From positions 1 through 64,000 of the forward strand of contig JAGSGF010000011.1 of the NCBI GenBank assembly GCA_023955335.1: a stretch of 64,000 nt of DNA, written 5' to 3'. Positions within the stretch are counted from its first letter, which is position 1. Every line of letters begins with the position of its first letter. This DNA comes from Yoonia sp. (GTDB taxonomy: Bacteria; Pseudomonadota; Alphaproteobacteria; Rhodobacterales; Rhodobacteraceae). The notes under the pieces are model-generated. The model did no database searches and was not told the DNA's origin. It was given only the letters and a program-made list of their open reading frames with translations. Positions 6,759 through 16,561 of the stretch are shown piece by piece. Made by a program: the position numbers and the translations under genes.

Positions 6759-8894
6759 ATGAGTAACAACCAAAAACGCGGGCCACTTGTGGCAGACAAA
6801 CGCTATTCCAAAACGGTGCCTGCGAAAAAGCCCGCAGCAAAGCGTAAGCCTACCAAGCGCAAACCAACGCGTGGCCCTATCGGCTGGTTGATTGGGATCT
6901 TCTTGGGTGCCATTGGCTTTGTGCTGCGCCTGATCTGGAAAATAACATGGCGCAGTGCCGCTGTAGTGGGCCTAATCCTTGGCATTGGTATCTATTTTTT
7001 TGCAAGCCAAATGCCCCCCATTAATACTATTATCGACGGGCGCGCGCGTGGCTCTGTTAAAATGACCGACGGGCGCGGCGCGGTATACGCGTGGCGTGGC
7101 GATCAGTTCGGCGGCATGATCACGACTGACACAGTGTCGTCCCATCTTAAAAACGCCGTTGTCGCGTCAGAGGACAAACGGTTCTACCGCCACTTTGGTA
7201 TTTCACCGCGCGGTATCGCGTCTGCCGTCCGCATTAACTTGCGTGCAGGGCGTGGCCCGTTGTCTGGTAACGGGGGGTCCACCATCACCCAGCAGGTGGC
7301 GAAATTGTTGTGCCTTGGCACCCCCTACGATCCCGACACTTGGGCGACCGAGCGCGACTATGAAGCCGACTGTCGCCGCACGACCCTCTGGCGCAAGGTC
7401 AAAGAAGCCGTGTTCGCGATGGGCATGGAAGTCGCCTACACCAAGGACGAAATCCTGACCATTTACCTGAACCGTGCCTATCTGGGTGCTGGCAGCAGAG
7501 GGTTCGAGGCTGCAGCGCAGCGGTATTTCGGCAAATCAGCCGCCGAGGTCACCCCAGCCGAGGGCGCAATGCTATCAAGCTTGCTGCCCGCCCCTTCCAG
7601 CCGTGCCCCCACACGCGATCTTGTGCGCGCCCAGCAATACGCCGCCGTTGTTGTCAACTTAATGGAAGCCCAAGGGTATTTATCCAAATCCGCCGCATCC
7701 GAGGCCCGTGCGAGCCCGGCGACCCTGTCGGCTGCGGCTGAGCAAAAGGCCGGTGGCTATTTCGCCGATTGGGTCATGGCATCTGGTCCTGAATTTTTCA
7801 CCCGCAACACGACAGAAGACGTCATCATCAAGACCACCCTCGACCAGCGCATCCAACGTGCAGCCGAAGACGGCTTGCAGTGGGTGTTCGACAATGAAGT
7901 CAAAGCAGGGTCACAGGCACAAGCCGCGATCGTCGTCATGTCCGCCGATGGCGCCGTGCGTGCCATGGTCGGTGGCCGCGACAACACCGTCGCAGGCGCA
8001 TTTAACCGTGCAACCCAAGCCAACCGCCAAACCGGATCGGCATTTAAGCCATTCGTTTACGCAACCGCGTTGGACCTTGGCATGTCGCCCAACGATCTGG
8101 TCGATGATGCGCCAACCTGTTGGACCGTGCGCGGGTCCGGCGAATGGTGCCCCGCCAACTATGACCGCAAATTCAAGGGGCCGATCACACTGACCCAAGC
8201 CATAACCGAAAGCCGTAACATCCCTGCCGTAATTTTGTCCGAACAAATGGGCCGCGAGATTGTGCGCAATGTCGCCACTGGTTTCGGTATTGAGAGCGAT
8301 CTGGCGGCTGGCCCTGCGCTGGCGCTTGGCGTGTCGGAAAGCACGTTGATTGAAATGACAGGTGCATTTGCAGGCATTCTGAACGGCGGGTCATCCGTGA
8401 CCCCTTACGGGCTTATCGAGCTGCGGTTTCAAGGCGACGATGAGCCATTGATGGACAGCACCGGCACCGGCATCGGTGAACGTGTGATCCAAGAAAAGGC
8501 CGCGCGCGAACTGACGTGGATGATGTCGCGGGTTGTGGCAGAGGGGACAGGCACCCGTGCCCAGATCGACGGTTGGGACATTGCAGGTAAATCCGGCACG
8601 ACCCAAGCTGCGCGCGATGCGTGGTTCATTGCCTTCACAGGCGATTATGTAACTGGCGTTTGGATGGGGTACGACGACAACCGGCCCTTAACTGGCGTGA
8701 CGGGCGGCGGTCTTCCTGCGGAAATCTGGCGCGAAACCATGACCCGTGTGTTGGCTGACCAGCAACCAACGCCGTTGCCGATGCAAGCCCCTGGAAATGC
8801 CACGAGCAACTCGGTTTTGGGTGGTGGCACCACAGACGAGGTCGCTGATCAGGTGTTGATGGATGTGCTTGACAATATCCTTGGCGGAGATTGA
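6759..8894 (+). CDS. Class A penicillin-binding protein (transglycosylase/transpeptidase)
   Basis: This 711-residue bifunctional peptidoglycan synthase has a Lys/Arg-rich cytoplasmic N-terminus and one or two membrane segments (about 42-85). The GT51 domain carries catalytic E138 (ASEDKRFYRHFG) and the GGSTITQQ motif. The transpeptidase domain has SxxK S427-K430 (TGSAFKPF), SRN 485-487 and KSG 611-613. It polymerises lipid II and cross-links peptides in the periplasm. ATG 6759 was preferred to 6657 because homology begins there. No UvrD-like or outer-membrane-activator domain is evident. It is shorter than E. coli PBP1a. Confidence 0.9.
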   Translation: MSNNQKRGPLVADKRYSKTVPAKKPAAKRKPTKRKPTRGPIGWLIGIFLGAIGFVLRLIWKITWRSAAVVGLILGIGIYFFASQMPPINTIIDGRARGSVKMTDGRGAVYAWRGDQFGGMITTDTVSSHLKNAVVASEDKRFYRHFGISPRGIASAVRINLRAGRGPLSGNGGSTITQQVAKLLCLGTPYDPDTWATERDYEADCRRTTLWRKVKEAVFAMGMEVAYTKDEILTIYLNRAYLGAGSRGFEAAAQRYFGKSAAEVTPAEGAMLSSLLPAPSSRAPTRDLVRAQQYAAVVVNLMEAQGYLSKSAASEARASPATLSAAAEQKAGGYFADWVMASGPEFFTRNTTEDVIIKTTLDQRIQRAAEDGLQWVFDNEVKAGSQAQAAIVVMSADGAVRAMVGGRDNTVAGAFNRATQANRQTGSAFKPFVYATALDLGMSPNDLVDDAPTCWTVRGSGEWCPANYDRKFKGPITLTQAITESRNIPAVILSEQMGREIVRNVATGFGIESDLAAGPALALGVSESTLIEMTGAFAGILNGGSSVTPYGLIELRFQGDDEPLMDSTGTGIGERVIQEKAARELTWMMSRVVAEGTGTRAQIDGWDIAGKSGTTQAARDAWFIAFTGDYVTGVWMGYDDNRPLTGVTGGGLPAEIWRETMTRVLADQQPTPLPMQAPGNATSNSVLGGGTTDEVADQVLMDVLDNILGGD

Positions 8895-9248
8895 TTAGCT
8901 GGCGTCGTCCGCACAGCGATCATACCTGAATGCATAGCCGTTCCAGACCATAATAAGGCCTTCAGCCTGCTTGTCGTCCATCAGCATTGCACGTTCTGTC
9001 CAGACCGTGTCTTCGCCTGTGCATTGCATGGTGTAAAGTATCGCGTCCATGTCCACGACATTCACCGGACGTGTCATCCGGCATTCGACTTCAACGCCGT
9101 AAAAGATGCCGTCTTTGATCTGCAGCGATCCGCCATCGACGCCGATGAGGGAACATTCCGCATTGGCGGTTTGCTTATAGACGCCGTCAAACGGGCCAGC
9201 CAGCACGACGCCCGGCAAAACGACCATTGCGATTGCCAGCCGGTTCAT
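8895..9248 (-). CDS. Small secreted protein of unknown function in mla operon
   Basis: This 117-residue protein has a signal peptide (MNRLAIAMVVLPGVVLAG) and four cysteines in the mature part (AECSL, EVECRM, MQCTGE, DRCADD), suggesting two disulfides in the periplasm. I do not recognise the family. Its start overlaps the mlaC stop by 4 bp (ATGA), so it is translationally coupled to mlaA-mlaC. Its stop codon abuts the stop of the convergent PBP gene with no spacer. A role near outer-membrane lipid transport is inference from position only. Confidence 0.75.
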   Translation of the reverse strand: MNRLAIAMVVLPGVVLAGPFDGVYKQTANAECSLIGVDGGSLQIKDGIFYGVEVECRMTRPVNVVDMDAILYTMQCTGEDTVWTERAMLMDDKQAEGLIMVWNGYAFRYDRCADDAS

Positions 9249-9832
9249 ACGGCACGCATTTCAGCAGTCAGCATGTCCAGATCACCACGCTGACGGTCGA
9301 GCATCGCGCCGACCTCTGCCCGTTCCGTCAACAGCATATTCACGCCCTCGATGATGAAGTTAAAGAAGACATGCTTGCCGGACCGATCCGACACATGCCA
9401 GTCCATCCGCAACGGGGACCGTCCGCGCAACAGCACCGTTGTCTCGACTTCGATCCAGCTTTTGACCGGGAGCGCGCCCTGCACAGTGATTTCGCCGCCG
9501 ATGAATTCGCGGAAGCGACGTCCGTATTTGGTGGCGATATAGTTGGCAAACGCAGGCGTATAAGCCGCCATCTGGGATGCAGATGCAGCCCGTGCATCAG
9601 CCCCAAGGCAATAGCGCGCAATCGTGGGCACATCAGCGTGGCGATTAAGAATATTGGCGAAATCGGCAACCATGCCTGCTTCCGACTTACCTGAACTGAT
9701 GACCGTGTTCACGTCTGCAACCAACCTTGTGACCAGCTCTTGGGCTGCAGGCGCGGACAGGGCAAAGCTGGGCATCGGGAACGCAACGGCGGCGGCACCA
9801 GCCATCAGGGCACGGCGGGTCATAAGGGTCAT
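9245..9832 (-). CDS. mlaC: MlaC-family phospholipid-binding periplasmic protein
   Basis: This 195-residue MlaC/Ttg2 family protein carries phospholipids between the MlaA complex in the outer membrane and the MlaFEDB transporter. The N-terminus has an RR motif and a hydrophobic core (MTRRALMAGAAAVAFPMPSFALS), compatible with export. Family features include IARYCLG, TKYGRRFREF and the C-terminal FFNFIIEGVNML stretch. ATG 9832 comes one base after the mlaA stop and has GGAG upstream. MlaFED genes are not in this window. Confidence 0.88.
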   Translation of the reverse strand: MTLMTRRALMAGAAAVAFPMPSFALSAPAAQELVTRLVADVNTVISSGKSEAGMVADFANILNRHADVPTIARYCLGADARAASASQMAAYTPAFANYIATKYGRRFREFIGGEITVQGALPVKSWIEVETTVLLRGRSPLRMDWHVSDRSGKHVFFNFIIEGVNMLLTERAEVGAMLDRQRGDLDMLTAEMRAV

Positions 9833-9833
9833 A

Positions 9834-10571
9834 TTATTGATCTCCGAAAATGTCATCGTAGGGGTCAACCGCGTCTTCGGGCGGCGTGGTGCCCAATTCA
9901 AAACGGCGGTTTTGCAAATAGATCAGCCGCAGCTGCGTATAGCTGTCGGCGCTGTCATTCAGGACACTGTCGATGGTGTCGCCTGCTTGGGTCACTTTGA
10001 TAACACGGGCCGCAAGTTTGCCGACTGTGCCATATTCGATTTGTTCCTTGGTACCCACGGAGTCCAGCGGGTCGATGAGCATATCCACGATACGGCCAGC
10101 AAGGGCGCGTTCGGTTGACGGGCCAAAGAGAGGCAGTTCCAGATACGCCCCTTCCGGCACGCCCCAAACAGCGAGGGTTTCGCCAAAGTCGGTTTCCTGC
10201 TCGGTGACACCCATGGCGTCGGCGGGGTCAAACAGACCCAGCAAGCCAACAGTTGTGTTGATCGCAAAGCGGACAGAATTCGTAACCGCACCGTCTAAGT
10301 CGCCTTGCAGCAGCCCGTTCAGCACCATGCCCGGCAGGCTAACGTTATCACCAAAATTAACAACGCGGTCGGTCAGCTCAGTCGGGACCGCATCACCTGA
10401 TCCACCGCCTGCGCCTGCGCCTGAGAATGTATCACTCACCGATTTGTTAAACGCATGGACGCGGCGGTTTTGAACCTCGTAAGGATCATGCACCGACACG
10501 CCCTGCGGCGCAGGCGAGCAGGCCCCAAGCAGGGCGGTTACGACCAAAACAGCGGCGGAAATCTTCATCAT
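9834..10571 (-). CDS. mlaA: MlaA/VacJ-family outer-membrane lipoprotein
   Basis: This 245-residue lipoprotein has a lipobox (LLGAC) after a short signal peptide, followed by the MlaA signature (DPYEVQNRRVHAFNKSV) and the conserved core (RFAINTTVGLLGLFDPA, DFGETLAVWGVPEGAYLELP). MlaA removes misplaced phospholipids from the outer leaflet of the outer membrane. The start is uncertain among GTG 10583, ATG 10571 and ATG 10568; no clear ribosome site is visible. It is the first gene of mlaA-mlaC-hypothetical. Confidence 0.9.
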   Translation of the reverse strand: MMKISAAVLVVTALLGACSPAPQGVSVHDPYEVQNRRVHAFNKSVSDTFSGAGAGGGSGDAVPTELTDRVVNFGDNVSLPGMVLNGLLQGDLDGAVTNSVRFAINTTVGLLGLFDPADAMGVTEQETDFGETLAVWGVPEGAYLELPLFGPSTERALAGRIVDMLIDPLDSVGTKEQIEYGTVGKLAARVIKVTQAGDTIDSVLNDSADSYTQLRLIYLQNRRFELGTTPPEDAVDPYDDIFGDQ

Positions 10572-10687
10572 TCTAAAATACACTTTGACTAAAGGCGGCG
10601 TTCAGCAGCGGATATATCCCCATTATGACACTCTGGCGATGAAAATGCACTGTTATCAGATAACGCATTAACATCGGTGGGTTTTCT

Positions 10688-10742
10688 GCGTAATTTGGCG
10701 CAAAACAACAAGCAGACAATAATACCAAAGGCGAAATTACGC
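10688..10742. repeat. 9-bp inverted repeat ending at the type I secretion operon start
   Basis: GCGTAATTT (10688-10696) and its exact complement AAATTACGC (10734-10742) are separated by 37 bases; the right arm ends two bases before ATG 10745. It could be paired operator half-sites or an RNA stem that covers the ribosome-binding region. Confidence 0.4.
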
Positions 10743-10744
10743 GC

Positions 10745-12484
10745 ATGTCCGATGAACTCACCGCCCGAGGCAGGGCCGAATTACTAAGTGCCCGCCGCGA
10801 AAGCCGTATGCTTTACTGGATGGTTGCCGTATTCAGCTTTTTTGTGAACATGCTAATGCTCACTGGCCCGCTATATATGTTAAACGTTTATGATCGTGTT
10901 TTGGGCAGCCGCAGCCTTGAGACGTTGATCGCGTTGTCGGTGCTTGTGGGTTTCCTTTACGCCTGCATGGGTATTCTCGACTTTGTTCGTTCCCGCGTGA
11001 TGGGCCGGATCGGCGCACGGTTTCAGGCCAAAATGGACCGCCGCGTATTTTCCGCCGTCCTTAAAGCCACAACCCTGAACCGCGCCCCGCGCGAGGCTGC
11101 AACTGGCCTGCGTGACCTCGAGGCCGTTCAACGCCTGATCACATCCCCTGCCCTGATGGCGCTGTTTGATCTGCCATGGGCACCGCTATTCTTCCTTGGC
11201 ATCTTTATCTTTCATCCACTGATGGGCCTGCTGGCCTTGGTCGGTGCATTCGCACTGATCCTTGTGGCACTTGCCAACCAAGCCACCACCAAAGGCCCGT
11301 TGCAAGACGCCAACGCCGCTACATTTGCGTCCGAACAATTGGGTGCGCAAATCCGTGGCGAAAGCGAAATGGTCCATTCACTGGGCATGCGCGGGTCCGC
11401 GTTTGACCGTTGGCAGATTGCACGCGGTGCATCGCTGGACGCCACAATCGCGGCCACCGATGCATCTGGCACGTTCACCGCGATGACCAAAGCGTTCCGC
11501 CTATTCCTGCAGTCTGCGATGCTTGGCCTTGGGGCCTATTTGGTTTTGCAGGGCGAACTGACACCTGGTGCGATGATCGCTGGGTCCATCCTGCTTGGTC
11601 GTGGGCTTGCCCCGATCGAGATGATCGTGAACCAATGGGCCGTGTACCAAAAGGGCCGCGAAGGTTGGGGCAAATTGGCGATCCTCTTGGGTGCGATTAC
11701 GCCAGAACCGAAACGCACTACCCTGCCAAAGCCGACTGCGCGACTGGTCGCCGATCAAGTGACCATGCTTCCGCCAGGTGGTCAGCAAGCGACGTTGCGC
11801 ACCATCAGCTTTAACGTTGAACCAGGACAAGCGGTGGGCATCATCGGCACGTCAGGGGCAGGAAAATCGACGCTCGCGCGCGCATTGACGGGCGTCTGGA
11901 AGCCCGCAGGCGGAAAAATCCGGCTCGATGGCGCTGCGTTGGACCAATATGATCCTGACGTGCTGGGCCAACACATCGGGTATTTGCCGCAGCGCGTTCA
12001 ATTATTTGACGGCACAATCAAAGAAAATATCGCCCGTATGTCGCTGACCCCTGACGATGCGCTGGTCGTGGCGGCCGCGAAAAAGGCGGATGCACATGAA
12101 ATGATCCTGCGGTTGCCAGACGGGTACGACACCCGCGTGGCATCCAACGGCGGGCAGTTGTCGGGTGGCCAAATCCAACGGGTCGGGCTGGCACGGGCCA
12201 TGTACGGCGATCCTGTTGTGCTGGTGCTCGACGAGCCAAACTCGAACCTTGATAACACCGGATCAGCGGCTTTGAACTCTGCCGTGCAACAGCAGAAAGC
12301 CGCAGGCGGGATCGTGTTTGTCATGGCCCACAGGCCGGACGCGATTTTCCATTGCGATACATTGCTGGTGCTCGAAGAGGGCACAAAGCGGGCTTACGGC
12401 CCCAAGGATGAAGTCCTTAAACAAGTGACCAAAAACCGCGACGAAATTATCAAAGCGGCGGGCAAAGGTGCAGGCGTATCATGA
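10745..12484 (+). CDS. Type I secretion system permease/ATPase (PrtD family)
   Basis: This 579-residue ABC half-transporter has an N-terminal membrane domain (first helix about 22-45, [20 protein letters not shown]) and a C-terminal ATPase with Walker [10 protein letters not shown] near residue 367, signature LSGGQ near 471 and Walker [13 protein letters not shown] near 495. There is no C39 peptidase domain, as expected for exporters of uncleaved RTX proteins. It is coupled to the HlyD adaptor by an ATGA overlap. No TolC-like outer-membrane protein is adjacent. The RTX protein at 211-1599 is a candidate substrate. Confidence 0.92.
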   Translation: MSDELTARGRAELLSARRESRMLYWMVAVFSFFVNMLMLTGPLYMLNVYDRVLGSRSLETLIALSVLVGFLYACMGILDFVRSRVMGRIGARFQAKMDRRVFSAVLKATTLNRAPREAATGLRDLEAVQRLITSPALMALFDLPWAPLFFLGIFIFHPLMGLLALVGAFALILVALANQATTKGPLQDANAATFASEQLGAQIRGESEMVHSLGMRGSAFDRWQIARGASLDATIAATDASGTFTAMTKAFRLFLQSAMLGLGAYLVLQGELTPGAMIAGSILLGRGLAPIEMIVNQWAVYQKGREGWGKLAILLGAITPEPKRTTLPKPTARLVADQVTMLPPGGQQATLRTISFNVEPGQAVGIIGTSGAGKSTLARALTGVWKPAGGKIRLDGAALDQYDPDVLGQHIGYLPQRVQLFDGTIKENIARMSLTPDDALVVAAAKKADAHEMILRLPDGYDTRVASNGGQLSGGQIQRVGLARAMYGDPVVLVLDEPNSNLDNTGSAALNSAVQQQKAAGGIVFVMAHRPDAIFHCDTLLVLEEGTKRAYGPKDEVLKQVTKNRDEIIKAAGKGAGVS

Positions 12485-13788
12485 CGAACCCATCTGACAA
12501 TCCAAAACAACGGTGGTCCACGACCGCCCCGATGACGCTTGGCCTGATTGCACTGTTGGTGCTGGTCGGTGGCTTTGGCACATGGTCCGTCATGGCGCAG
12601 ATCTCGGGGGCGGTTATCACATCCGGCCAAATCGAAGTCGACCGTAACCGCCAAGTCATTCAACATCCCGACGGCGGTGTCGTCGACGCGATCTTGGTCC
12701 AAGAAGGGGACACGGTGGTCAAGGGCGACACCCTGATCCGGCTCGATGCGTCGCTGCTAAAATCCGAACTGGCCGTCGTTGAAGGGCAACTGTTTGAAAT
12801 CATGGCGCGCCGTGGACGGTTGGAGGCTGAACGCGACGGTGAAACGGCGTTAACGTTCGATCCGCTGCTGTCCGATGTCCCACAAGGTGCGTCGCTCGTC
12901 GCGGGTCAAACCCGCCTGTTTGAGGCCCGCTTGGAAAGCAACATGCGTGCGATCGCGCAGTTGCAACAACAACGCGCCCAAATTTCGAGCCAGATGTCAG
13001 GGATCGCAGCACAACAAACAGCGCTCACCACCCAAAGCGACCTGATCCAACGCGAACTGACCGACCAGCAGACGTTGCTAAAGCAGCAGCTGATCCAAGC
13101 AAGCCGCGTGCTTGCGTTGCAACGTGAAGAGGCGAATTTGCTCGGCCGCGTCGGCGAGCTAACGGCGTCTGCTGCGCAAGCCGCTGAACGACGGACCGAG
13201 ATTGAGATCCAGATTCTGACCCTTGCCTCGACCCGCCGCGAAGAGGCGATTACGCGCTTGCGGGATATGCAATATAACGAATTGGAACTGTCCGAGCGCC
13301 GCCGCACCCTGCGCCAACAGCTTGACCGGCTTGACCTACGCGCGCCTGTCTCCGGCATTGTATACGGGATGCAGGTGTTCGCCGAACAATCCGTCATTCG
13401 TGGCGCCGAGCCTGTGATGTTCTTGGTGCCCCAAGACCGCCCACTGGTCATCGCGACCAAAGTGCAGCCAACCGATATCGACCAAATTCATCTTGGCCAG
13501 GATGTAACGTTGCGATTTTCCGCATTTGATCAACGGCGCACCCCTGAATTGATGGGCACCGTCACGCTGGTGTCTGCTGACATCTTTCTCGATGATGCGA
13601 CGCAGGTGTCATATTATCAGGCAGAGGTTCAGTTGAACCAAGGCGAGATTGAAAAGCTGCCCAAAGACATGGTCCTGATCCCCGGCATGCCCGTGGAGGC
13701 GTTCGTGCGCACAGCAGACCGGAGCCCGATGGATTACCTGCTCAAGCCGCTGGCCGACTATTTCGCCAAAGCATTCCGCGAGCAGTGA
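12481..13788 (+). CDS. HlyD-family type I secretion membrane-fusion protein
   Basis: This 435-residue protein bridges the ABC exporter and an outer-membrane channel. It has a short cytoplasmic N-terminus, one membrane helix (about 22-41, [13 protein letters not shown] region), a lipoyl-like half motif ([19 protein letters not shown]), a long Gln/Arg-rich coiled coil (about 150-275), and a C-terminal barrel ([13 protein letters not shown], then [11 protein letters not shown]). Its ATG overlaps the ATPase stop by 4 bp. Confidence 0.92.
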   Translation: MTNPSDNPKQRWSTTAPMTLGLIALLVLVGGFGTWSVMAQISGAVITSGQIEVDRNRQVIQHPDGGVVDAILVQEGDTVVKGDTLIRLDASLLKSELAVVEGQLFEIMARRGRLEAERDGETALTFDPLLSDVPQGASLVAGQTRLFEARLESNMRAIAQLQQQRAQISSQMSGIAAQQTALTTQSDLIQRELTDQQTLLKQQLIQASRVLALQREEANLLGRVGELTASAAQAAERRTEIEIQILTLASTRREEAITRLRDMQYNELELSERRRTLRQQLDRLDLRAPVSGIVYGMQVFAEQSVIRGAEPVMFLVPQDRPLVIATKVQPTDIDQIHLGQDVTLRFSAFDQRRTPELMGTVTLVSADIFLDDATQVSYYQAEVQLNQGEIEKLPKDMVLIPGMPVEAFVRTADRSPMDYLLKPLADYFAKAFREQ

Positions 13789-13849
13789 TTGCACCGTGTC
13801 GCATTGCCCGCTAGCGTCGGCGCAAATATGCATATCAAGGAGCCATCTC

Positions 13850-14311
13850 ATGTCCCAGATCGAAGCTAAACTCGCTACGCTTGGCGTCACGTTGCCCGAC
13901 GCCCCCGCGCCTGCGGCCAACTACGTACCCTTCGTTGTGGACGGGAACACTGTTTATGTGTCGGGCCAAATTTCGGCCGGACCGGACGGGTTGATCACGG
14001 GGAAACTGGGCGCTGACCTCAGTGTCGAAGACGGGGCCGCGGCGGCGCGTGCATGTGCCATCAGCCTGCTTGCGCAGCTCAAGGTGGCTTGTGGTGGCAA
14101 TATTGACCGGCTGGACCGCGTCATTAAGCTGACTGGATTTGTGAACTCCACCGCGGACTTTACCGACCAACCCAAGGTGATCAACGGCGCATCTGACTTC
14201 CTTGTCGGGGCTTTGGGCGATCAAGGGCGCCATGCACGGTCCGCTGTCAGCGCTGCAAGCTTGCCGCTTGGCGTTGCCGTCGAAATTGAAGCCATTTTTG
14301 CGATAAAATGA
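13850..14311 (+). CDS. RidA family protein (YjgF/YER057c/UK114)
   Basis: This 153-residue member of the longer RidA subgroup contains the YVSGQIS motif near the N-terminus and VDRVIKLTGFVNS-like core (LDRVIKLTGFV). RidA-type enzymes deaminate reactive enamines/imines; for this longer subgroup the substrate is unknown, so no symbol is given. The start is set by AAGGAG at 13837-13842, seven bases before ATG. It overlaps the downstream phosphodiesterase by ATGA. Confidence 0.88.
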   Translation: MSQIEAKLATLGVTLPDAPAPAANYVPFVVDGNTVYVSGQISAGPDGLITGKLGADLSVEDGAAAARACAISLLAQLKVACGGNIDRLDRVIKLTGFVNSTADFTDQPKVINGASDFLVGALGDQGRHARSAVSAASLPLGVAVEIEAIFAIK

Positions 14312-15060
14312 CCCTACCTGCCGTCTTCTTTGATCGCCCGTTTGCGCACCGCGCTTTGCATGACACCGCCATGGGCCGTGCTGAAAACAGCACCAAGTCC
14401 ATCGCGGCGGCGGTTGTGGCGGGCTACGCGATTGAAATCGATCTGCAGCTATCATCTGATGGCGTGCCTATGGTCTTCCACGACTATGATCTGGGCCGAT
14501 TGGCCGACGCCACAGGCCCAGTTGCACAGCGCACCGCTGCAGACCTTGGCGCGATCCCGCTACTGCACGACGGTGGCGGCATCCCGACCCTTGCGCAGGT
14601 GTTGGATCAGGTGACGGGTCAAGTCCCTCTGTTAATCGAATTCAAGGACCAAGACGGCCAGATGGGTCCGAACGTCGGCCCATTGGGCGTTGCTGCTGCG
14701 CAAGTCTTACTCGATTACACGGGTCCGTTTGCGGTGATGTCATTCAATCCACATGCCGTAGATGAACTGCAACGCCTGTTGCCCGATACGCCGCGCGGGA
14801 TCGTCACAGATCCCTATTCAGCGGATGATTGGCCAACTTTGCCTGCGCAAGTTCGTGACCATCTGCGCGGCATTCCCGATTACGGCCGGACGAGGTCCTG
14901 TTTCATCAGTCACAATCAGGCCGATCTTGAGTCCGCGCCTGTGGCCACGCTTAAATCTGCAGGGGCAGCGATCTTGTGCTGGACCGTAAAATCAGCCAAT
15001 GCCGAGGCCCGCGCCCGCAAAATCGCAGATAACATCACTTTCGAAGGGTATCTGGCTTGA
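14308..15060 (+). CDS. Glycerophosphodiester phosphodiesterase family protein
   Basis: This 250-residue cytoplasmic GDPD TIM-barrel protein is predicted to split glycerophosphodiesters into glycerol-3-phosphate and an alcohol. Motifs are AHRALHD near the start (catalytic His), AEN with EIDLQLSSDGVPMVFHD (metal-binding Glu/Asp and second His) and LIEFKDQDG. No signal peptide is present. It is coupled to ridA and lies 31 bp before the FemAB-like gene. Confidence 0.88.
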   Translation: MTLPAVFFDRPFAHRALHDTAMGRAENSTKSIAAAVVAGYAIEIDLQLSSDGVPMVFHDYDLGRLADATGPVAQRTAADLGAIPLLHDGGGIPTLAQVLDQVTGQVPLLIEFKDQDGQMGPNVGPLGVAAAQVLLDYTGPFAVMSFNPHAVDELQRLLPDTPRGIVTDPYSADDWPTLPAQVRDHLRGIPDYGRTRSCFISHNQADLESAPVATLKSAGAAILCWTVKSANAEARARKIADNITFEGYLA

Positions 15061-15091
15061 CCCAAGCCCAGCGACGCCCACCTGTTACCCC

Positions 15092-16270
15092 ATGACAGAC
15101 CAAGCGATTGAAATCAGCACGCATCCGACCATCACGGAAATCGGACAAGCCGATTGGGATGCGTGTGCCTGTCCCCAAGATGGGCGTCCGGTGGACCCGT
15201 TCACGACCTACAGGTTTCTGCATGCCCTCGAAGTCAGCGGATCGGTCGGCGGAAATACTGGCTGGCAGCCGCGATATCTACAGGCCAAGCAAAGCGGGCA
15301 AGTCATCGCTGTTGCTCCGCTTTATGCCAAGGGGCACAGTCAGGGCGAATATATGTTCGACCACAACTGGGCGCAGGCATATGAAAATTCGGGCGGGCGA
15401 TATTACCCGAAACTGCAAATTGCGGTGCCGTTTACGCCGGCGACTGGCAGGCGGTTCCTGACGCGCGAAGGGTTCGATGCGGTGGGCATGAGCGCGTTGA
15501 TCCAAGGTGCCGTGCAAATCGCGGCAAATAACAACCTGTCATCGATACACACGACGTTCTGCACGGAGGCAGAGGCGTTGGCGGGCGAAGAATTGGGCTT
15601 GATGCCCCGCATCGGACAGCAGTTTCACTGGGTCAACGAGAGCTATGCGAATTTCGACGGGTTCCTTGCCACATTGGCCAGCCGTAAACGCAAGAACATT
15701 AAACGCGAACGGGCCGCCGCCCAAGGGTTCGGCGGGGATATTGTGATGCTGACCGGCGACGCGATCCAGCCCGAACATTGGGATGCATTCTGGGAATTTT
15801 ACCAAGACACGGGCGACCGTAAATGGGGAACGCCGTATCTGACACGGGCATTTTTCGACCTCGCCCAGAAGACATTGCGCGACGATATTCTTTTGGTGCT
15901 TGCAATCCGCGACGGAAAACCTGTTGCGGGTGCGTTGAACTTCATCGGTCGCGATACGCTTTTTGGACGGTATTGGGGCTGCACGGAACACCACGACTGT
16001 TTGCATTTCGAGCTGTGTTATTACACCGCCATCGACTTTGCTATCGAACACCAAATGGCCCGCGTAGAGGCGGGTGCGCAGGGCGAACATAAACTTGCGC
16101 GCGGCTACCTGCCTTGCCCGACCCATTCGTTACACTGGTTTGGCGATCCGGGGTTTCGGGACGCGGTTGGCCGATATTTGGTGGAAGAACGCAATGCCGT
16201 TGACCATGAGATTGAAGTGCTGACAAGCTACGGCCCCTTCCGTAAATCCACCCCAGAGGAACAGCCATGA
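15092..16270 (+). CDS. FemAB-like GNAT acyltransferase (COG3146/DUF482 family)
   Basis: This 392-residue protein resembles the COG3146 'peptidogalycan biosynthesis' family, which has a double GNAT-type fold related to FemAB. Recognisable stretches are [50 protein letters not shown] and [14 protein letters not shown]. The biochemical role is not established. Start 15092 is chosen because homology begins at MTDQAIEIS; the open frame runs upstream into the previous gene. Its stop overlaps phhB by ATGA. Confidence 0.85.
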   Translation: MTDQAIEISTHPTITEIGQADWDACACPQDGRPVDPFTTYRFLHALEVSGSVGGNTGWQPRYLQAKQSGQVIAVAPLYAKGHSQGEYMFDHNWAQAYENSGGRYYPKLQIAVPFTPATGRRFLTREGFDAVGMSALIQGAVQIAANNNLSSIHTTFCTEAEALAGEELGLMPRIGQQFHWVNESYANFDGFLATLASRKRKNIKRERAAAQGFGGDIVMLTGDAIQPEHWDAFWEFYQDTGDRKWGTPYLTRAFFDLAQKTLRDDILLVLAIRDGKPVAGALNFIGRDTLFGRYWGCTEHHDCLHFELCYYTAIDFAIEHQMARVEAGAQGEHKLARGYLPCPTHSLHWFGDPGFRDAVGRYLVEERNAVDHEIEVLTSYGPFRKSTPEEQP

Positions 16271-16560
16271 AACTGACAGATACCCAAAGACGCGACTTGA
16301 TTGATCCACTTTTGGCCAACGGGTGGGCAATGCTAGACGGTCGCGATGCGATCCATAAAACATATATCTTCCGGAACTTTGTTGACGCTTTCGGTTTTAT
16401 GACTCAAACCGCAATGTGGGCGGAAAAGCTGAACCACCACCCCGAATGGTCCAATGTGTATAAAACGGTTAACGTTACGCTGATCACACATGACGTCGAT
16501 GGACTGTCCGCATTGGATGCAAAACTAGGCGCAAAAATGGACGCGCTGGCAAAGGAATAA
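16267..16560 (+). CDS. phhB: 4a-hydroxytetrahydrobiopterin dehydratase
   Basis: This 97-residue protein has the full family length and the HHPEW signature plus the [11 protein letters not shown] stretch. It dehydrates 4a-hydroxytetrahydropterin to the quinonoid dihydropterin, supporting pterin-dependent hydroxylases, or acts as a DCoH-type protein. No phenylalanine hydroxylase gene is adjacent. It is coupled upstream by ATGA and lies 1 bp before mscS. Confidence 0.92.
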   Translation: MKLTDTQRRDLIDPLLANGWAMLDGRDAIHKTYIFRNFVDAFGFMTQTAMWAEKLNHHPEWSNVYKTVNVTLITHDVDGLSALDAKLGAKMDALAKE

Positions 16561-16561
16561 C

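Noticed and set aside
15539-16126. Minus-strand open frame (195 codons) opposite the FemAB-like gene
   Set aside because: Shadow of a conserved coding strand; the amino-acid pattern has no recognisable domain.
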